Source: Methylotenera versatilis 79 (GTDB lineage: Bacteria > Pseudomonadota > Gammaproteobacteria > Burkholderiales > Methylophilaceae). Taken from it: a stretch of DNA of 64,000 bases. The notes under the pieces are model-generated. The model was given only the letters and a program-made list of their open reading frames with translations. It ran no database searches and had not been told where the DNA came from. The position numbers were made by a program, and so were the translations under genes. The stretch covers positions 2,480,001 through 2,544,000 of the forward strand of contig NZ_ARVX01000001.1 of assembly GCF_000384375.1 (NCBI RefSeq). Direction: 5' to 3'. Within the stretch, counting starts at the first letter, position 1; each line of letters opens with the position of its first letter. This document shows positions 48,847-59,950 of the stretch, one piece after another.

Positions 48847-49662
48847 TTAATGTAGCACATTAAGTGGTGTGCATAACCCCGCTAATTTTGGCAAAATTTG
48901 TAATGCATTTTTGCCTGTAATTTCAATGATTTGCGACACTTCAACGCCCCTTAAATCAGCAAATACTTCTGCGATTTTCATTAGCTCTTTCGGGCTATTT
49001 CTGCCCTTTGTGCCAATCCATTCTGGCGGAATATCCGGCGAATCGGTTTCTAATACAATCGATTCTAACGGCAAGTTTTTAGCTAATTCACGAATTTTAA
49101 GCGCACGTGTATACGTCATCGCGCCACCAAAGCCCAATTTAAAACCTAACTTGATAAATGCTTCTGCCTGCTGCGGGCTGCCATTGAATGCGTGTGCGAC
49201 TCCACCAACCACAACATGACGGCGCAATTGCTTTAGTACGTCATCCACCGCACGCCGCACATGCAAAATCACAGGCAACTCATATGTTTGTGCGATTTTA
49301 AGTTGCTCGACAAAAAAATATTCCTGCGTTTCGCGATTTTGTTGCGTGACAAAAAAATCTAAACCGATTTCGCCTACAGCGACTATTTTAGGATTTTTAT
49401 GCGCTAGTTGTTCGGTAATTAACTGTTTTAATAACACCAAATCGCTAGGATGCGCTTGGTCGACATACATAGGGTGAATGCCTAAAGCCATGAAACATGA
49501 CGAACGTAGATGCGCTAAATCGATTACTGTTTGGAAATTATCACGCGTGACAGATGGCACAACTATTTTATGCACGCCTGCCTGACTGGCATCTGCAGTT
49601 ACCGCATCGCGATCTGTATTAAATTCGGCGGCATCTAAGTGGCAGTGAGTATCAATTAACAT
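48847..49662 (-). CDS. tatD: TatD-family metal-dependent hydrolase
   Basis: 271 residues. The DTHCHLDAAEFNTDRD metal-binding start, GEIGLDFF, VILHVRRA and ETDSPDIPPEWIG are typical of TatD/YcfH/YjjV DNases, 3'-5' exonucleases acting in DNA repair or RNA quality control. The exact paralogue cannot be told. It is downstream of ribD on the same strand (42-base gap). Confidence 0.9.
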   Translation of the reverse strand: MLIDTHCHLDAAEFNTDRDAVTADASQAGVHKIVVPSVTRDNFQTVIDLAHLRSSCFMALGIHPMYVDQAHPSDLVLLKQLITEQLAHKNPKIVAVGEIGLDFFVTQQNRETQEYFFVEQLKIAQTYELPVILHVRRAVDDVLKQLRRHVVVGGVAHAFNGSPQQAEAFIKLGFKLGFGGAMTYTRALKIRELAKNLPLESIVLETDSPDIPPEWIGTKGRNSPKELMKIAEVFADLRGVEVSQIIEITGKNALQILPKLAGLCTPLNVLH

Positions 49663-49704
49663 CGTCTGATTTTACACACCGTTTAGATGGTTTTCTTGAT
49701 TAAC

Positions 49705-50841
49705 TTAAAGTTTATTAACAGCTGAATAAACAGGTTTAGCGCGCAATCGAATATCAGCGCCAATTTGACGTAATTCAAGCACATCTAGCGCTATGGCTTG
49801 GTTCATTTGTGAGAAAGCTGGCATGGCGAATAAACTTTTGGCATCACTACCCATCAGTTTTGGCGCGTAATAGATCAAAAGCTCATCAATCAGGTTTTGC
49901 GCAAGCAAGGCGCCGTTTAGGTTTTCCCCACCCTCGACTAGCACTTCATTGATTTGCATGTGCGCGAGATGACTTAACAGTGATTTCAGGCACACTTTAT
50001 TCTGTTGATTAGGAAGTGATATAAGCTCTGCACGAGCGGCTAATAATTCACTGGCTTTATTTTCTGGGTCTTGGGCAAAGACAATTAAAGTATGACCACC
50101 TTGTAAAATTTTGGCTTGTGGCGAAATACGTAATTGACTATCTACAATCACGCGTAATGGTTGTCGTTCAACGCCCAAGCTGCGTACGGTCATTGCAGGG
50201 TCGTCATTTAAAACCGTGCCAATACCGGTTAATATCGCGCACGATTGCGCACGCCATTTCTGCACATCCAGCCTTGCGGCTTCACTGGTAATCCATTGAC
50301 TGTTGCCGTTGTTAAGCGCAGTTTTGCCATCTAAACTACTGGCGATTTTGCAGCGTACATACGGCAATTTTCGTGACATGCGTGAGATAAAACCGGGATT
50401 GAGTGCTAAGGCTCGATCTTGCATTAAACCACTGGCGACTTGAATATTGTGTGCCTGTAAATAAGCTAAACCACTACCTGCAACGATTGGGTTAGGGTCA
50501 ACCATTGCCGCAATCACTTTTGCTACACCTGCTTTTACTAATGCTTCTGCACAAGGCGGCGTGCGGCCAGTGTGGCTACAAGGCTCTAAAGTCACATAAG
50601 CTGTTGCACCTTTGGCAATATCGCCTGCCTGACGCAAGGCAAATACTTCTGCATGCGGCTCGCCAGCTTTTAAATGTGCGCCTTCACCAACGACGACGCC
50701 ATCTTTTACAATCACACAACCCACGCGTGGGTTCGGCATGGTCGTGTACAAACCCTGCTCTGCCAGCCTTAGCGCACGTGTCATCCAAACATGGTCGCTG
50801 GCAGTAAAGGGTACCTCTACAAATTCAATTTTCGTTGTCAC
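49705..50841 (-). CDS. ribD: Bifunctional riboflavin deaminase/reductase
   Basis: Two steps of riboflavin synthesis. 378 residues. The N-terminal deaminase has the zinc motif HAEVFAL and PCSHTGRTPPCAEAL; the C-terminal reductase starts around residue 160 (RCKIASSLDGKTAL) and ends with LVEGGENLNGALL. Its position after glyA and nrdR follows the frequent glyA-nrdR-ribD order; here two small unknown genes are inserted in the run. Confidence 0.96.
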   Translation of the reverse strand: MTTKIEFVEVPFTASDHVWMTRALRLAEQGLYTTMPNPRVGCVIVKDGVVVGEGAHLKAGEPHAEVFALRQAGDIAKGATAYVTLEPCSHTGRTPPCAEALVKAGVAKVIAAMVDPNPIVAGSGLAYLQAHNIQVASGLMQDRALALNPGFISRMSRKLPYVRCKIASSLDGKTALNNGNSQWITSEAARLDVQKWRAQSCAILTGIGTVLNDDPAMTVRSLGVERQPLRVIVDSQLRISPQAKILQGGHTLIVFAQDPENKASELLAARAELISLPNQQNKVCLKSLLSHLAHMQINEVLVEGGENLNGALLAQNLIDELLIYYAPKLMGSDAKSLFAMPAFSQMNQAIALDVLELRQIGADIRLRAKPVYSAVNKL

Positions 50842-50994
50842 ACAGCGTTACTCATAAAAAATAATTCCTTACATATCAAACATATGCGGCGTCATTATTT
50901 TTATATCGCGCCTTGTTTGACTTAGAAACTTGAATTTATAGAGGTCCCCTAAACATATTAATGCACATAAGGTACTTCATACTTAAAAGTATCA

Positions 50995-51387
50995 CTAATG
51001 CGACGAAATGCGGCTTTGCGTTAACTTATTATTGGCATCAAAAAATATCAGCAGGCCATGATAAACATGCATACATTTGCCCAAATCATATTCAATGGCA
51101 CTATTTTTTGCAGTGAACGATTCTTCTAAGCTCGGGCGACCTAACAATGCCATCACCGCTTCTTTTGGCGCGCCTTTGATTAAAATATTCTGTTGTAAAT
51201 CAAACGCCATATCCCCGCGTTTGCATTCTTGCTCAGTAGTGGTTGCGTATTGAATCCACTTGGTCTGATCAAATTTTTCAGAGCCAAAAACCACTTTGTC
51301 TTTAAATGCCCACCAAGTAAAAAAAACAATCGTCAACAACACGGTAAAAACTGCTAAAGCAATAGAAGAAATATTGATAAATTTCAT
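50995..51387 (-). CDS. Small membrane-anchored protein of unknown function
   Basis: 130 residues with one N-terminal membrane helix (about 8-28) and a periplasmic part. The stretch NILIKGAPKEAVMALLGRPSLEESF recalls the BamE/SmpA-like fold, where a helix precedes an LGxP turn and beta strands, but the match is weak and there is no lipobox. Two Cys are present (CKRGDM and GKCMHVY). It lies between nrdR and ribD on the same strand. Confidence 0.6.
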   Translation of the reverse strand: MKFINISSIALAVFTVLLTIVFFTWWAFKDKVVFGSEKFDQTKWIQYATTTEQECKRGDMAFDLQQNILIKGAPKEAVMALLGRPSLEESFTAKNSAIEYDLGKCMHVYHGLLIFFDANNKLTQSRISSH

Positions 51388-51472
51388 AGTATTAAATGAT
51401 TACTTTCAATTAGTTAACTTGCGATTGATGATTGAACTGAGATGCGTTTATTGGTAATTTATTTAGGTTAAG

Positions 51473-51916
51473 CTACAAGTCGCGAATCACATTGTTAAAG
51501 TCATCCACATCTGAAAAACTTCGATACACCGATGCAAAGCGGATATAAGCGACTTTATCCATTAGTTTTAGCTCTTGCATCACACTCTCGCCCAAATCGC
51601 GCGCGGGGACTTCTCGCTCGCCCAAGCCCAACATTTTTTGCACAATATGATCTAGCGCGCGGTCTACATATTCCGTTGGCACAGGGCGTTTATGCAAAGC
51701 ACGCGTAAACGATAAGCGCAGTTTTTCACGATTAAATTCTTCGCGCGTACCATTTTGTTTCACCACTTGCGGCATATGTAATTCAGCCGTTTCATAAGTA
51801 GTAAAGCGTTTATCGCAAGCCCCACATTTGCGGCGACGGCGAATAGAATCCCCTTCGTCATTGACTCTAGAATCAATGACTTGGGTATCATCCGTGCCAC
51901 AAAATGGACACTTCAT
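51473..51916 (-). CDS. nrdR: Transcriptional repressor NrdR
   Basis: ATP/dATP-sensing repressor of ribonucleotide reductase genes. 147 residues. A zinc ribbon is formed by CPFCG and CGACDKRF, with the intervening [16 protein letters not shown], followed by an ATP-cone ([16 protein letters not shown] onward). Its start codon shares one base with the stop of the upstream small membrane protein gene. Confidence 0.97.
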   Translation of the reverse strand: MKCPFCGTDDTQVIDSRVNDEGDSIRRRRKCGACDKRFTTYETAELHMPQVVKQNGTREEFNREKLRLSFTRALHKRPVPTEYVDRALDHIVQKMLGLGEREVPARDLGESVMQELKLMDKVAYIRFASVYRSFSDVDDFNNVIRDL

Positions 51917-52215
51917 TAATTAACACTCCGCTTAAGTCTTAAATAGCTAAGATTAATAAAAAATCCAACAAAATATAGCAATAAAAAAGTAGGTATCCCA
52001 ATTAGAAGATATGCACCAGCCCAAGAAATCTCACGCAAAAAAACGCTTAGCCCCAACTCATGTATAGCTGCCATTTGAAAAACAATCGGTAACTGTAAAA
52101 AAACAAACACGCCTTTATTATCTTCACCAGCTGAATATGCCATGGCTAAACAAGCAAGAATAATTAACGCATAAATTATGCAAAAAATAACTCCAACTCG
52201 GTTCAGTTTAGACAT
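51916..52215 (-). CDS. Small three-helix membrane protein of unknown function
   Basis: 99 residues with three hydrophobic helices (about 8-28, 36-52 and 67-90) and a basic C-terminus. I recognise no family. It sits between glyA (12 bases) and nrdR (one-base overlap), so translation with both seems coupled. Base composition is somewhat more AT-rich than its neighbours, which may point to recent gain. The tight packing in an operon argues that it is a real gene. Confidence 0.6.
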   Translation of the reverse strand: MSKLNRVGVIFCIIYALIILACLAMAYSAGEDNKGVFVFLQLPIVFQMAAIHELGLSVFLREISWAGAYLLIGIPTFLLLYFVGFFINLSYLRLKRSVN

Positions 52216-52227
52216 TGATGTGATTAC

Positions 52228-53475
52228 TTATGCGCCATAAACGGGAAAGTTAGCAGTTAACGCATGCACTTTCGCTTTAGTCGCCGCAATCAACGCTTCA
52301 TTTGTTGGATTATCCAACACGTCCGCAATCAGGTTCGCCACGATTCTGGCTTCCTCTTCTTTAAAACCGCGCGTGGTGATGGCTGGCGCACCGATGCGAA
52401 TACCTGAAGTCACGAATGGACTTTCCGGATCGTTTGGAATCGCGTTTTTATTCACGGTGATATGCGCCAAACCTAAAGCTGCATCCGCAGCTTTACCTGT
52501 TAAACCTTTTGGACGGAGATCAACCATAAACATGTGCGATTCTGTGCGGCCAGACACTACACGCAAGCCACGCGCTATCAAGGTTTCTGCCATCGCTTGC
52601 GCATTTTTGATCACTTGCGCTTGATAGGTTTTAAATTCTGGTTGCGCGGCTTCAAGGAAAGCAGTCGCTTTTGCAGCAATCACGTGCATCAACGGGCCGC
52701 CTTGCAAGCTGGGGAATACGTTTGAATTAATCGATTTTTCAAATTCCGCTTTAGCCAAAATAATACCGCCGCGTGGGCCGCGTAAGGTTTTATGTGTGGT
52801 TGACGTTACAAAATCGGCATGTGGCACTGGGTTTGGATAAACGCCAGCCGCGATCAAGCCAGAATAATGCGCCATATCGACCATGAAATAAGCGCCGACT
52901 TTTTTGGCTATTTCAGCCATACGCGCCCAATCAAAACGTAAGGCGTAAGCTGAAGCACCGCCAATCAATAGTTTTGGTTTACATTCAATCGCGATACGCT
53001 CCATCTCGTCGTAATCGATTTCTTCTTTGTCATTCAAACCGTAGGGCACGATATTGAATAGTTTGCCGGATAGATTTGCAGGTGAGCCATGTGTTAAGTG
53101 TCCGCCGTGGCCCAAGTTCATACCCATCACGGTATCGCCTGGTTTTAGAATAGAAAAATACACCGCTTGGTTAGCTTGCGAACCAGAATGCGGTTGCACG
53201 TTGGCATATTCTGCGCCATACAACGCTTTTAAGCGGTCAATCGCTAATTGCTCCACTTGGTCCACAAACTCGCAACCGCCGTAAAAACGTTTGCCTGGAT
53301 AACCTTCTGCATATTTATTGGTTAATTGTGAGCCTTGTGCTTCCATTACTGCTGGGCTGGTGTAGTTTTCAGAGGCGATTAACTCAATGTGATCATGCTG
53401 GCGCACAACTTCTGCATCGATCATGGTGGCAAGTGCTGGATCAGCAATCGCAAGCTTGTTGGAATAACTAAACAT
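52228..53475 (-). CDS. glyA: Serine hydroxymethyltransferase
   Basis: Interconverts serine and glycine with methylene-tetrahydrofolate, supplying one-carbon units. 415 residues. The PLP lysine is in [34 protein letters not shown] and [15 protein letters not shown] are diagnostic. First gene of the glyA-unknown-nrdR-unknown-ribD-tatD run. Methylotrophs of the RuMP type use it for biosynthesis, not for a serine cycle. Confidence 0.98.
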   Translation of the reverse strand: MFSYSNKLAIADPALATMIDAEVVRQHDHIELIASENYTSPAVMEAQGSQLTNKYAEGYPGKRFYGGCEFVDQVEQLAIDRLKALYGAEYANVQPHSGSQANQAVYFSILKPGDTVMGMNLGHGGHLTHGSPANLSGKLFNIVPYGLNDKEEIDYDEMERIAIECKPKLLIGGASAYALRFDWARMAEIAKKVGAYFMVDMAHYSGLIAAGVYPNPVPHADFVTSTTHKTLRGPRGGIILAKAEFEKSINSNVFPSLQGGPLMHVIAAKATAFLEAAQPEFKTYQAQVIKNAQAMAETLIARGLRVVSGRTESHMFMVDLRPKGLTGKAADAALGLAHITVNKNAIPNDPESPFVTSGIRIGAPAITTRGFKEEEARIVANLIADVLDNPTNEALIAATKAKVHALTANFPVYGA

Positions 53476-53606
53476 GACTTTAAAACTTTCTACTAATTTA
53501 AGAAGTGAAAAGGTATTACAAAATAGTTGGCTATTTTATCACGCTGTAGCTGCATCTTAAACTATGCATAATAACCAGACCGATGATTAGTGTGTGAAAA
53601 ATACAA

Positions 53607-53668
53607 TTGGTTGTAATAATTGGTTACATACAACCACAAAATGCAGCATTACAACCTTGCAACCAATG
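53607..53668. promoter_or_regulatory. TTGGTTG half-site cluster (site C)
   Basis: TTGGTTACATACAACCA (53620-53636) has the same arms and spacing as the PepSY site at 23349. It is flanked by a perfect inverted repeat GGTTGTAAT (53609-53617) and ATTACAACC (53648-53656), with another half-site GCAACCAAT near 53660. This gives five half-sites in about 60 bases, roughly 70-130 bases before the predicted transcription start. That is where enhancer-binding activators of sigma-54 usually sit. Confidence 0.45.
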
Positions 53669-53708
53669 CTTAAAAAAATAAGTAATTGTTTTTATTAATA
53701 AAAATATT

Positions 53709-53724
53709 GGGCATAAGTATTGCA
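53709..53724 (+). promoter_or_regulatory. Weak sigma-54-like promoter
   Basis: GGGCATA-AGTA-TTGCA keeps the GG (53710-53711) and GC (53722-53723) dinucleotides 12 bases apart and the full TTGCA, but only 9 of 12 consensus positions match. Start would be near 53735. A weak sigma-70 alternative (TTGGGC, 16 bases, TATAAA) overlaps it. Confidence 0.35.
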
Positions 53725-53734
53725 TGAATATAAA

Positions 53735-53801
53735 TGTAGCTCTATCTCCAAAGCGCTTCTTAGCCCAGCCTCTTCACGTATCAGATGCTGGGCTTTTTTT
53801 A
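53735..53801 (+). ncRNA. Candidate short noncoding RNA before iscX
   Basis: About 65 bases from the predicted start to a clear terminator whose only plausible source is this unit, because the gene on the left (glyA) runs the other way. The terminator stem is AGCCCAGC (53762-53769) with GCTGGGCT (53787-53794) and seven T residues. A rho-independent end with a T-run is what Hfq-dependent small RNAs have. No protein frame fits. Confidence 0.45.
53762..53801 (+). terminator. Orphan plus-strand terminator
   Basis: An 8-bp perfect stem AGCCCAGC/GCTGGGCT with a 17-base loop and TTTTTTT. No plus-strand protein gene lies upstream within 29 kb of same-direction reading without interruption by minus-strand genes, so it marks a noncoding transcript. 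Confidence 0.8.
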
Positions 53802-53972
53802 TGCACGTATTTGTATTTAATTTCATGCTTATTTTTCAGGTTAATTTAAGTGTTAACTATGCTGGAATAGCAATTTAACCATTTCACTGTAATTAGAATT
53901 TAACAATCGACTAAACAAGCCGCGCTATAATAAGTTTTTTATGTGTGAAATTTTATATATGGAATACAGCCA

Positions 53973-54167
53973 ATGAAATGGACAGATAGCTTAAGAATAG
54001 CGGAAGAATTAGTCGATAAACACCCTGACGTTGACCCAAAAACCATTCGCTTTACCGATTTGATGCAATGGGTACTGGATTTGGACGGTTTTGATGATGA
54101 ACCAGAACGTTGCGGCGAAAAGATATTAGAAGCCATTCAATTGGCTTGGATTGACGAAGCTAGCTAG
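53973..54167 (+). CDS. iscX: Fe-S cluster assembly accessory protein IscX
   Basis: 64 residues, the usual size. [31 protein letters not shown] and [17 protein letters not shown] are the classical IscX (YfhJ) sequence. IscX binds IscS and iron and tunes cluster building. It is normally the last gene of the isc operon after fdx; here it stands alone with no other isc gene in the window. Confidence 0.93.
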   Translation: MKWTDSLRIAEELVDKHPDVDPKTIRFTDLMQWVLDLDGFDDEPERCGEKILEAIQLAWIDEAS

Positions 54168-54297
54168 ATTAAAATTCACGGCTGTGCACATTCAAGCTTA
54201 GTTTGAAAGTGGTAATAAACCATAGTAATTAATCTTAAGAATCAAGCAATATTAACAACGCATTTAAAAACCATCTATTTTATTACTGACCAAAATT

Positions 54298-55710
54298 ATG
54301 CAAACATCTAATCCCATCGCGATCCCAAAAGAAATCTTTAAAGCCTACGATATTCGCGGCATTGTGGGCAAAACGCTTACGCCCAGCATCGTAGAATCCA
54401 TTGGACATGCATTAGGTAGCGAAGCCAAACAGCGTGGGCAAACCGAGATCTGTATTGGTTTCGATGGCCGATTATCTGGCCCAGAATTAGCCGAAGCGTT
54501 GGCGGTCGGCATCCGAAAATCTGGTATTAATGTAGTTAATCTTGGCATGGTCGCCACGCCAATGGTGTATTTTGCAGCTTATCATCTCAACACGCATTGT
54601 GGTGTGATGGTCACTGGTAGCCATAATCCGCCTGACTACAATGGTTTGAAAATGGTGCTGGCAGATGAAACATTGTCCAACGCTTCTATTCAAAGTTTGC
54701 GTGAGCGTATCGAGCAAAAGAACTTTAGTTATGGCGAAGGCACAACACGTCATTATGATATCGCTGCTGATTACATTGCCACCATTCAAGCGGATATTAA
54801 ATTAGCGCGACCGATGCACATTGCAGTAGATTGTGGCAATGGTGTGGCAGGCGCTTTTGCAAAAACTTTATATAACACAATTGGTTGCAGTGTTGATGAG
54901 CTATTTTGCGAGGTAGATGGTCATTTCCCTAATCACCATCCCGACCCTTCTGTGCCAGAAAATCTGGCCGATTTAACCAATCTTTTAAAAACGAATCACG
55001 CCGAAATCGGTTTAGCGCTTGATGGCGATGGCGATCGATTGGGCATCGTCACCAAAGATGGCAACATCATTTATCCAGATCGACAATTATTGTTATTTGC
55101 AGAAGACGTGTTAAGCCGCAACAAAGGCGCGCATATTATTTTTGATGTGAAATCGACACGTAATTTAAGCCCATGGATCCGCAAATATGGCGGCGACCCG
55201 ATTATGTGGAAAACTGGACATTCTTTAGTTAAAGCGAAAATCAAAGAAACCAACGCGGCATTGGCTGGCGAAATGAGCGGACACGTATTTTTTAATGATG
55301 CCGATGAAAATGGTAAAAAACGTTGGTACGGCTTTGATGACGGCTTGTATTCAGGTGCACGCATGCTGGAGATTTTAAGCCGATTTGATAATCCATCTGA
55401 TATTTTAAATAGCCTGCCAGATAGCGTCAGCACGCCTGAGCAGCACATTCACATGCAAGAAGGCGAACCGCATGCGTTGATTGCACAATTACAAAAAACT
55501 GCCACTTTCGAAGGCGCGGTCGAGCTGATTACCATTGATGGCCTGCGCGTAGAATATGCAGATGGCTTTGGTTTGATGCGTCCATCCAACACAACGCCAG
55601 TGATTGTGTTGCGTTTTGAGGCGGATTCTGAAGCCGCATTATTGCGTATTCAAGGGCAATTTAGAGAAGTAATCTGGAACGCTGCACCGCACGTTGCGAT
55701 ACCTTTTTAG
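54298..55710 (+). CDS. Phosphomannomutase/phosphoglucomutase
   Basis: 470 residues of the alpha-D-phosphohexomutase family (AlgC/ManB type). The phosphoserine loop TGSHNPPDYNG, the metal loop DGDGDRLG, the sugar loop GEMSGHVFF and the phosphate loop RPSNTTPVIVLRFE are all intact. It would provide mannose-1-P or glucose-1-P for polysaccharide and LPS. A separate glucose-specific pgm lies 2.5 kb further on, so mannose-1-P is the likelier main product here. Confidence 0.92.
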   Translation: MQTSNPIAIPKEIFKAYDIRGIVGKTLTPSIVESIGHALGSEAKQRGQTEICIGFDGRLSGPELAEALAVGIRKSGINVVNLGMVATPMVYFAAYHLNTHCGVMVTGSHNPPDYNGLKMVLADETLSNASIQSLRERIEQKNFSYGEGTTRHYDIAADYIATIQADIKLARPMHIAVDCGNGVAGAFAKTLYNTIGCSVDELFCEVDGHFPNHHPDPSVPENLADLTNLLKTNHAEIGLALDGDGDRLGIVTKDGNIIYPDRQLLLFAEDVLSRNKGAHIIFDVKSTRNLSPWIRKYGGDPIMWKTGHSLVKAKIKETNAALAGEMSGHVFFNDADENGKKRWYGFDDGLYSGARMLEILSRFDNPSDILNSLPDSVSTPEQHIHMQEGEPHALIAQLQKTATFEGAVELITIDGLRVEYADGFGLMRPSNTTPVIVLRFEADSEAALLRIQGQFREVIWNAAPHVAIPF

Positions 55711-55754
55711 CGCTGTCTTTTTAACAGACTTAACACTCAAAAAAAGCTTAAAAA

Positions 55755-56234
55755 TTGTCTCGCAGCTCAATTATCTACGCCATTATTTGGCTAAGTCTGG
55801 TGTTTGGTATTTATTATTTGGTCGATAACATTCAAAACCCCAATAAAATGTGGCGTTTGGGTGACGACGCGCATCAAGTGATATTAAAACGTGGTTTAGA
55901 TGGTCATTACCGTGCAGAAGCATTGATTAACGGCCAAAAAGTGAATGTATTAGTCGATACAGGCGCAACAGGTGTTGCAATTTCGCAATCGGTTGCTGAC
56001 AGATTGCAACTGAAAAGCTTAACCGCAGTGCGTACCAGCACGGCTAATGGCGATAGCGTCGGCTATATGGTGCGGCTTGATTCTGTGACAGTTGGTGGCG
56101 TTCAGGCGCGTAATGTGTCAGCGATGATTGCACCGGGATTAGGCGGCGATGTGTTACTCGGCATGAGTTATTTGGGGCGCATGGATGTGCGTTTATTTAA
56201 AGGCGAGATGACCATCAAGCAGGTTACTGACTAA
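55755..56234 (+). CDS. Membrane-anchored retropepsin-like aspartic protease
   Basis: 159 residues of the TIGR02281-type clan AA proteases. A TTG start is used. One membrane helix (about 5-22) precedes a retropepsin half-barrel with the active-site motif LVDTGATGVAIS and the later LGGDVLLGMSYLGRMDV. It would act as a homodimer in the periplasm. Natural substrates are unknown. It lies between the phosphohexomutase and the GH17 gene, all in one direction. Confidence 0.87.
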   Translation: MSRSSIIYAIIWLSLVFGIYYLVDNIQNPNKMWRLGDDAHQVILKRGLDGHYRAEALINGQKVNVLVDTGATGVAISQSVADRLQLKSLTAVRTSTANGDSVGYMVRLDSVTVGGVQARNVSAMIAPGLGGDVLLGMSYLGRMDVRLFKGEMTIKQVTD

Positions 56235-56436
56235 TTTTTGTTAAAGCTGGCCTTCTGGCAAAACCAGCATTCCATTTAAAATACAACGCGCCATTTTGAT
56301 TTTTTAAACCAACAGCTTACTATTGTACTAATCCAAAGTACTAGGTTTACAAAGTAGTATATCTACAAAACGCTGCATTCAAAAAATGACGATTCAAAAT
56401 CTGTCATTTATTACATTTCAAAGCTATTAGGAAATC

Positions 56437-58101
56437 ATGACCAATAAAAGCCCAAACACCTTATGGCGATATGCATTATTTAATCTAGTGGTTCTGGCTT
56501 TAATCAGCGCATGGTTCTGGCAACAGAACCAACCAGTTAAACTCGCTGAACCGCAATTAGCGGTAGACGGCAAGCTGCAATGCGTGTCTTACGCGCCTTA
56601 TTATGGCGAAGGTCAAACGCCGTTCATCAAAGGCACGCATATCAGCCAAACGCAAATTGAAAGCGATTTGAAGTTATTGGCCAAACACTCTCAATGTGTA
56701 CGTATTTATTCCGTTAACCAAGGATTAGATTATGTGCCCGTCGCCGCTTCAAAAATTGGTCTAAAAGTATTGTTAGGTGCTTGGGTAGGCTGGGTAGATA
56801 GCGATAACGTACAAGAAATCAATCTTGCTACTAAATTAGCCAATCAATATCCAGGTACCGTTGTAGGGCTGATTGTGGGCAATGAAGTCTTATTGCGTGG
56901 CGAACAAACTGAGCTGGCAATGGCGGAATATATCAAGCTGGCCAAACAATCCACCAAAGTACCGGTAACTTATGCGGATGTTTGGGAGTATTGGCTAAAG
57001 CATCCAGCTTTGGAAAATTCGGTCGATTTCGTGACCGTGCATGTATTGCCTTATTGGGAAGATGATCCGCAACCAGTCAGCAATGCCATGCATCACGTCA
57101 ATGTGGTGATGGATAAAGTCACGCATACCTTTACCAAACCTGTGATGATTGGTGAAACTGGTTGGCCTTCAGTCGGTCGTCATCGCAATGCTTCCGTTCC
57201 AAGCGCGGTGAATCAAGCACGCTATATACGTGAATTTTTACTACGTGCCGAAGAAGCTAAGTGGAATTACAACATTATCGAAGCGGTAGACCAGCCATGG
57301 AAACGCTTTTTAGAAGGTGCAGTTGGCGGTTATTGGGGTTTGTACGATACTGAACTGAATCCAAAATTTTCATTTTCAGGCCCGATGGCTGAGCGTCAAG
57401 ATGGTTTAAAACCAGTATATTGGGCTGCAGCTGGCTTATTGATATGGCTAGCGGTGGCATTCGCATTTGGTGAACGTCGCAACAGTGCGTTAGTTGGCGC
57501 TGCGACCTTAGGCGCTTCCGCTGGCTTGATGGGCTTATTGCAAACTGGCTATTTGGTGGTTGCGTGCCGTGATATTGTCGAGTGGATTGGTTTAGGCAGT
57601 TTGAGCGGTTTGGGCATATTAACGATATTAGCCATGCCATTTATCATTGCTAGAAAACAGAATGTTGATTTAACAGATGCGCAGAGTAAAAAGATTATCC
57701 GCATCAGTCTGTTTATCTTCACGCTTTGCGCCGCGATTGCTGGTTTATTATTGATACCTAAAGCTTGGATATTGCTGCCAATTTCCAAATCCATGCCGAC
57801 ACTGTCAGGTTTTTTCTATAATCTTGACGGACGCTATCGCGACTTTCCGTTAACCATTTATTTGTTGCCAGTGCTGCAACTTAGTATTGGATTATGGCTG
57901 GCACAATTACGCACATTAACGCGCACAGAGTCGCGTATTTATCGCTATCTCAATGTAATCGCGCTAGTCACGATGGGCGTATTTATATTATCAGAACCGC
58001 TAAATGTGCAGGCGTATGCTTGGCTTGCGTTGGTGATATTGTTGGCTGTGATTAGCTGGCCAAAATACAATCGTTTAGCGACTAAAGATTCAGAAGATTA
58101 A
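56437..58101 (+). CDS. Membrane GH17-type beta-1,3-glucanase/glucanosyltransferase
   Basis: 554 residues. A membrane helix (about 11-26), then a periplasmic GH17 domain (about 45-310) with the acid/base Glu in LIVGNEVLLRG and the nucleophile Glu in MIGETGWPSVG. The C-terminal 230 residues hold several membrane helices (about seven). Related proteins such as NdvC-like enzymes shape cyclic or branched beta-glucans in the periplasm. The nearby phosphohexomutases could supply sugar phosphates. No glucan synthase gene is in the window. Confidence 0.88.
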   Translation: MTNKSPNTLWRYALFNLVVLALISAWFWQQNQPVKLAEPQLAVDGKLQCVSYAPYYGEGQTPFIKGTHISQTQIESDLKLLAKHSQCVRIYSVNQGLDYVPVAASKIGLKVLLGAWVGWVDSDNVQEINLATKLANQYPGTVVGLIVGNEVLLRGEQTELAMAEYIKLAKQSTKVPVTYADVWEYWLKHPALENSVDFVTVHVLPYWEDDPQPVSNAMHHVNVVMDKVTHTFTKPVMIGETGWPSVGRHRNASVPSAVNQARYIREFLLRAEEAKWNYNIIEAVDQPWKRFLEGAVGGYWGLYDTELNPKFSFSGPMAERQDGLKPVYWAAAGLLIWLAVAFAFGERRNSALVGAATLGASAGLMGLLQTGYLVVACRDIVEWIGLGSLSGLGILTILAMPFIIARKQNVDLTDAQSKKIIRISLFIFTLCAAIAGLLLIPKAWILLPISKSMPTLSGFFYNLDGRYRDFPLTIYLLPVLQLSIGLWLAQLRTLTRTESRIYRYLNVIALVTMGVFILSEPLNVQAYAWLALVILLAVISWPKYNRLATKDSED

Positions 58102-58150
58102 TTATTTGAATAGACTTAACACTAAATTATTAACAACAAATTAACCATAT

Positions 58151-58176
58151 AAAAGTCAGCATTATTGCTGGCTTTT
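58151..58176. terminator. Bidirectional terminator between GH17 and pgm genes
   Basis: Stem AAAAGTCAGCA (58151-58161) and TGCTGGCTTTT (58166-58176) with one G-T pair and a TTAT loop, between two convergent genes. Confidence 0.75.
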
Positions 58177-58201
58177 ATATTTAAAACTGCTTGATTTCAA
58201 T

Positions 58202-59890
<1,689 letters not shown>

Positions 59891-59914
59891 CTATGATTTA
59901 TAGCCATTATAGTT

Positions 59915-59944
59915 GAAAAAAAAGCGCAATAAATGCGCTTTTTT
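59915..59944 (-). terminator. Terminator of the catalase-family gene
   Basis: Arms AAAAAAGCGCA (59918-59928) and TGCGCTTTTTT (59934-59944) with a five-base loop. On the minus strand a run of eight T follows, so it ends transcripts of the peroxidase gene and insulates pgm. Confidence 0.8.
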
Positions 59945-59950
59945 CAATTC

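Larger units (their letters stand above)
53476..53972. other. Gene-free region between glyA and iscX
   Basis: 497 bases. The left end must hold the glyA promoter (minus strand) and shows an AAAATAG-TTGG-CTATTTT repeat (53520-53537). Further on come a dense cluster of TTGGTTG/CAACC half-sites (53607-53668), a sigma-54-like sequence (53709-53724) and an orphan plus-strand terminator (53762-53801). The right end holds the iscX promoter. No protein gene was seen. Confidence 0.5.

Noticed and set aside
53476-53600. Glycine or folate-type riboswitch in front of glyA
   Set aside because: The glyA leader is short and AT-rich, with no conserved aptamer pattern.
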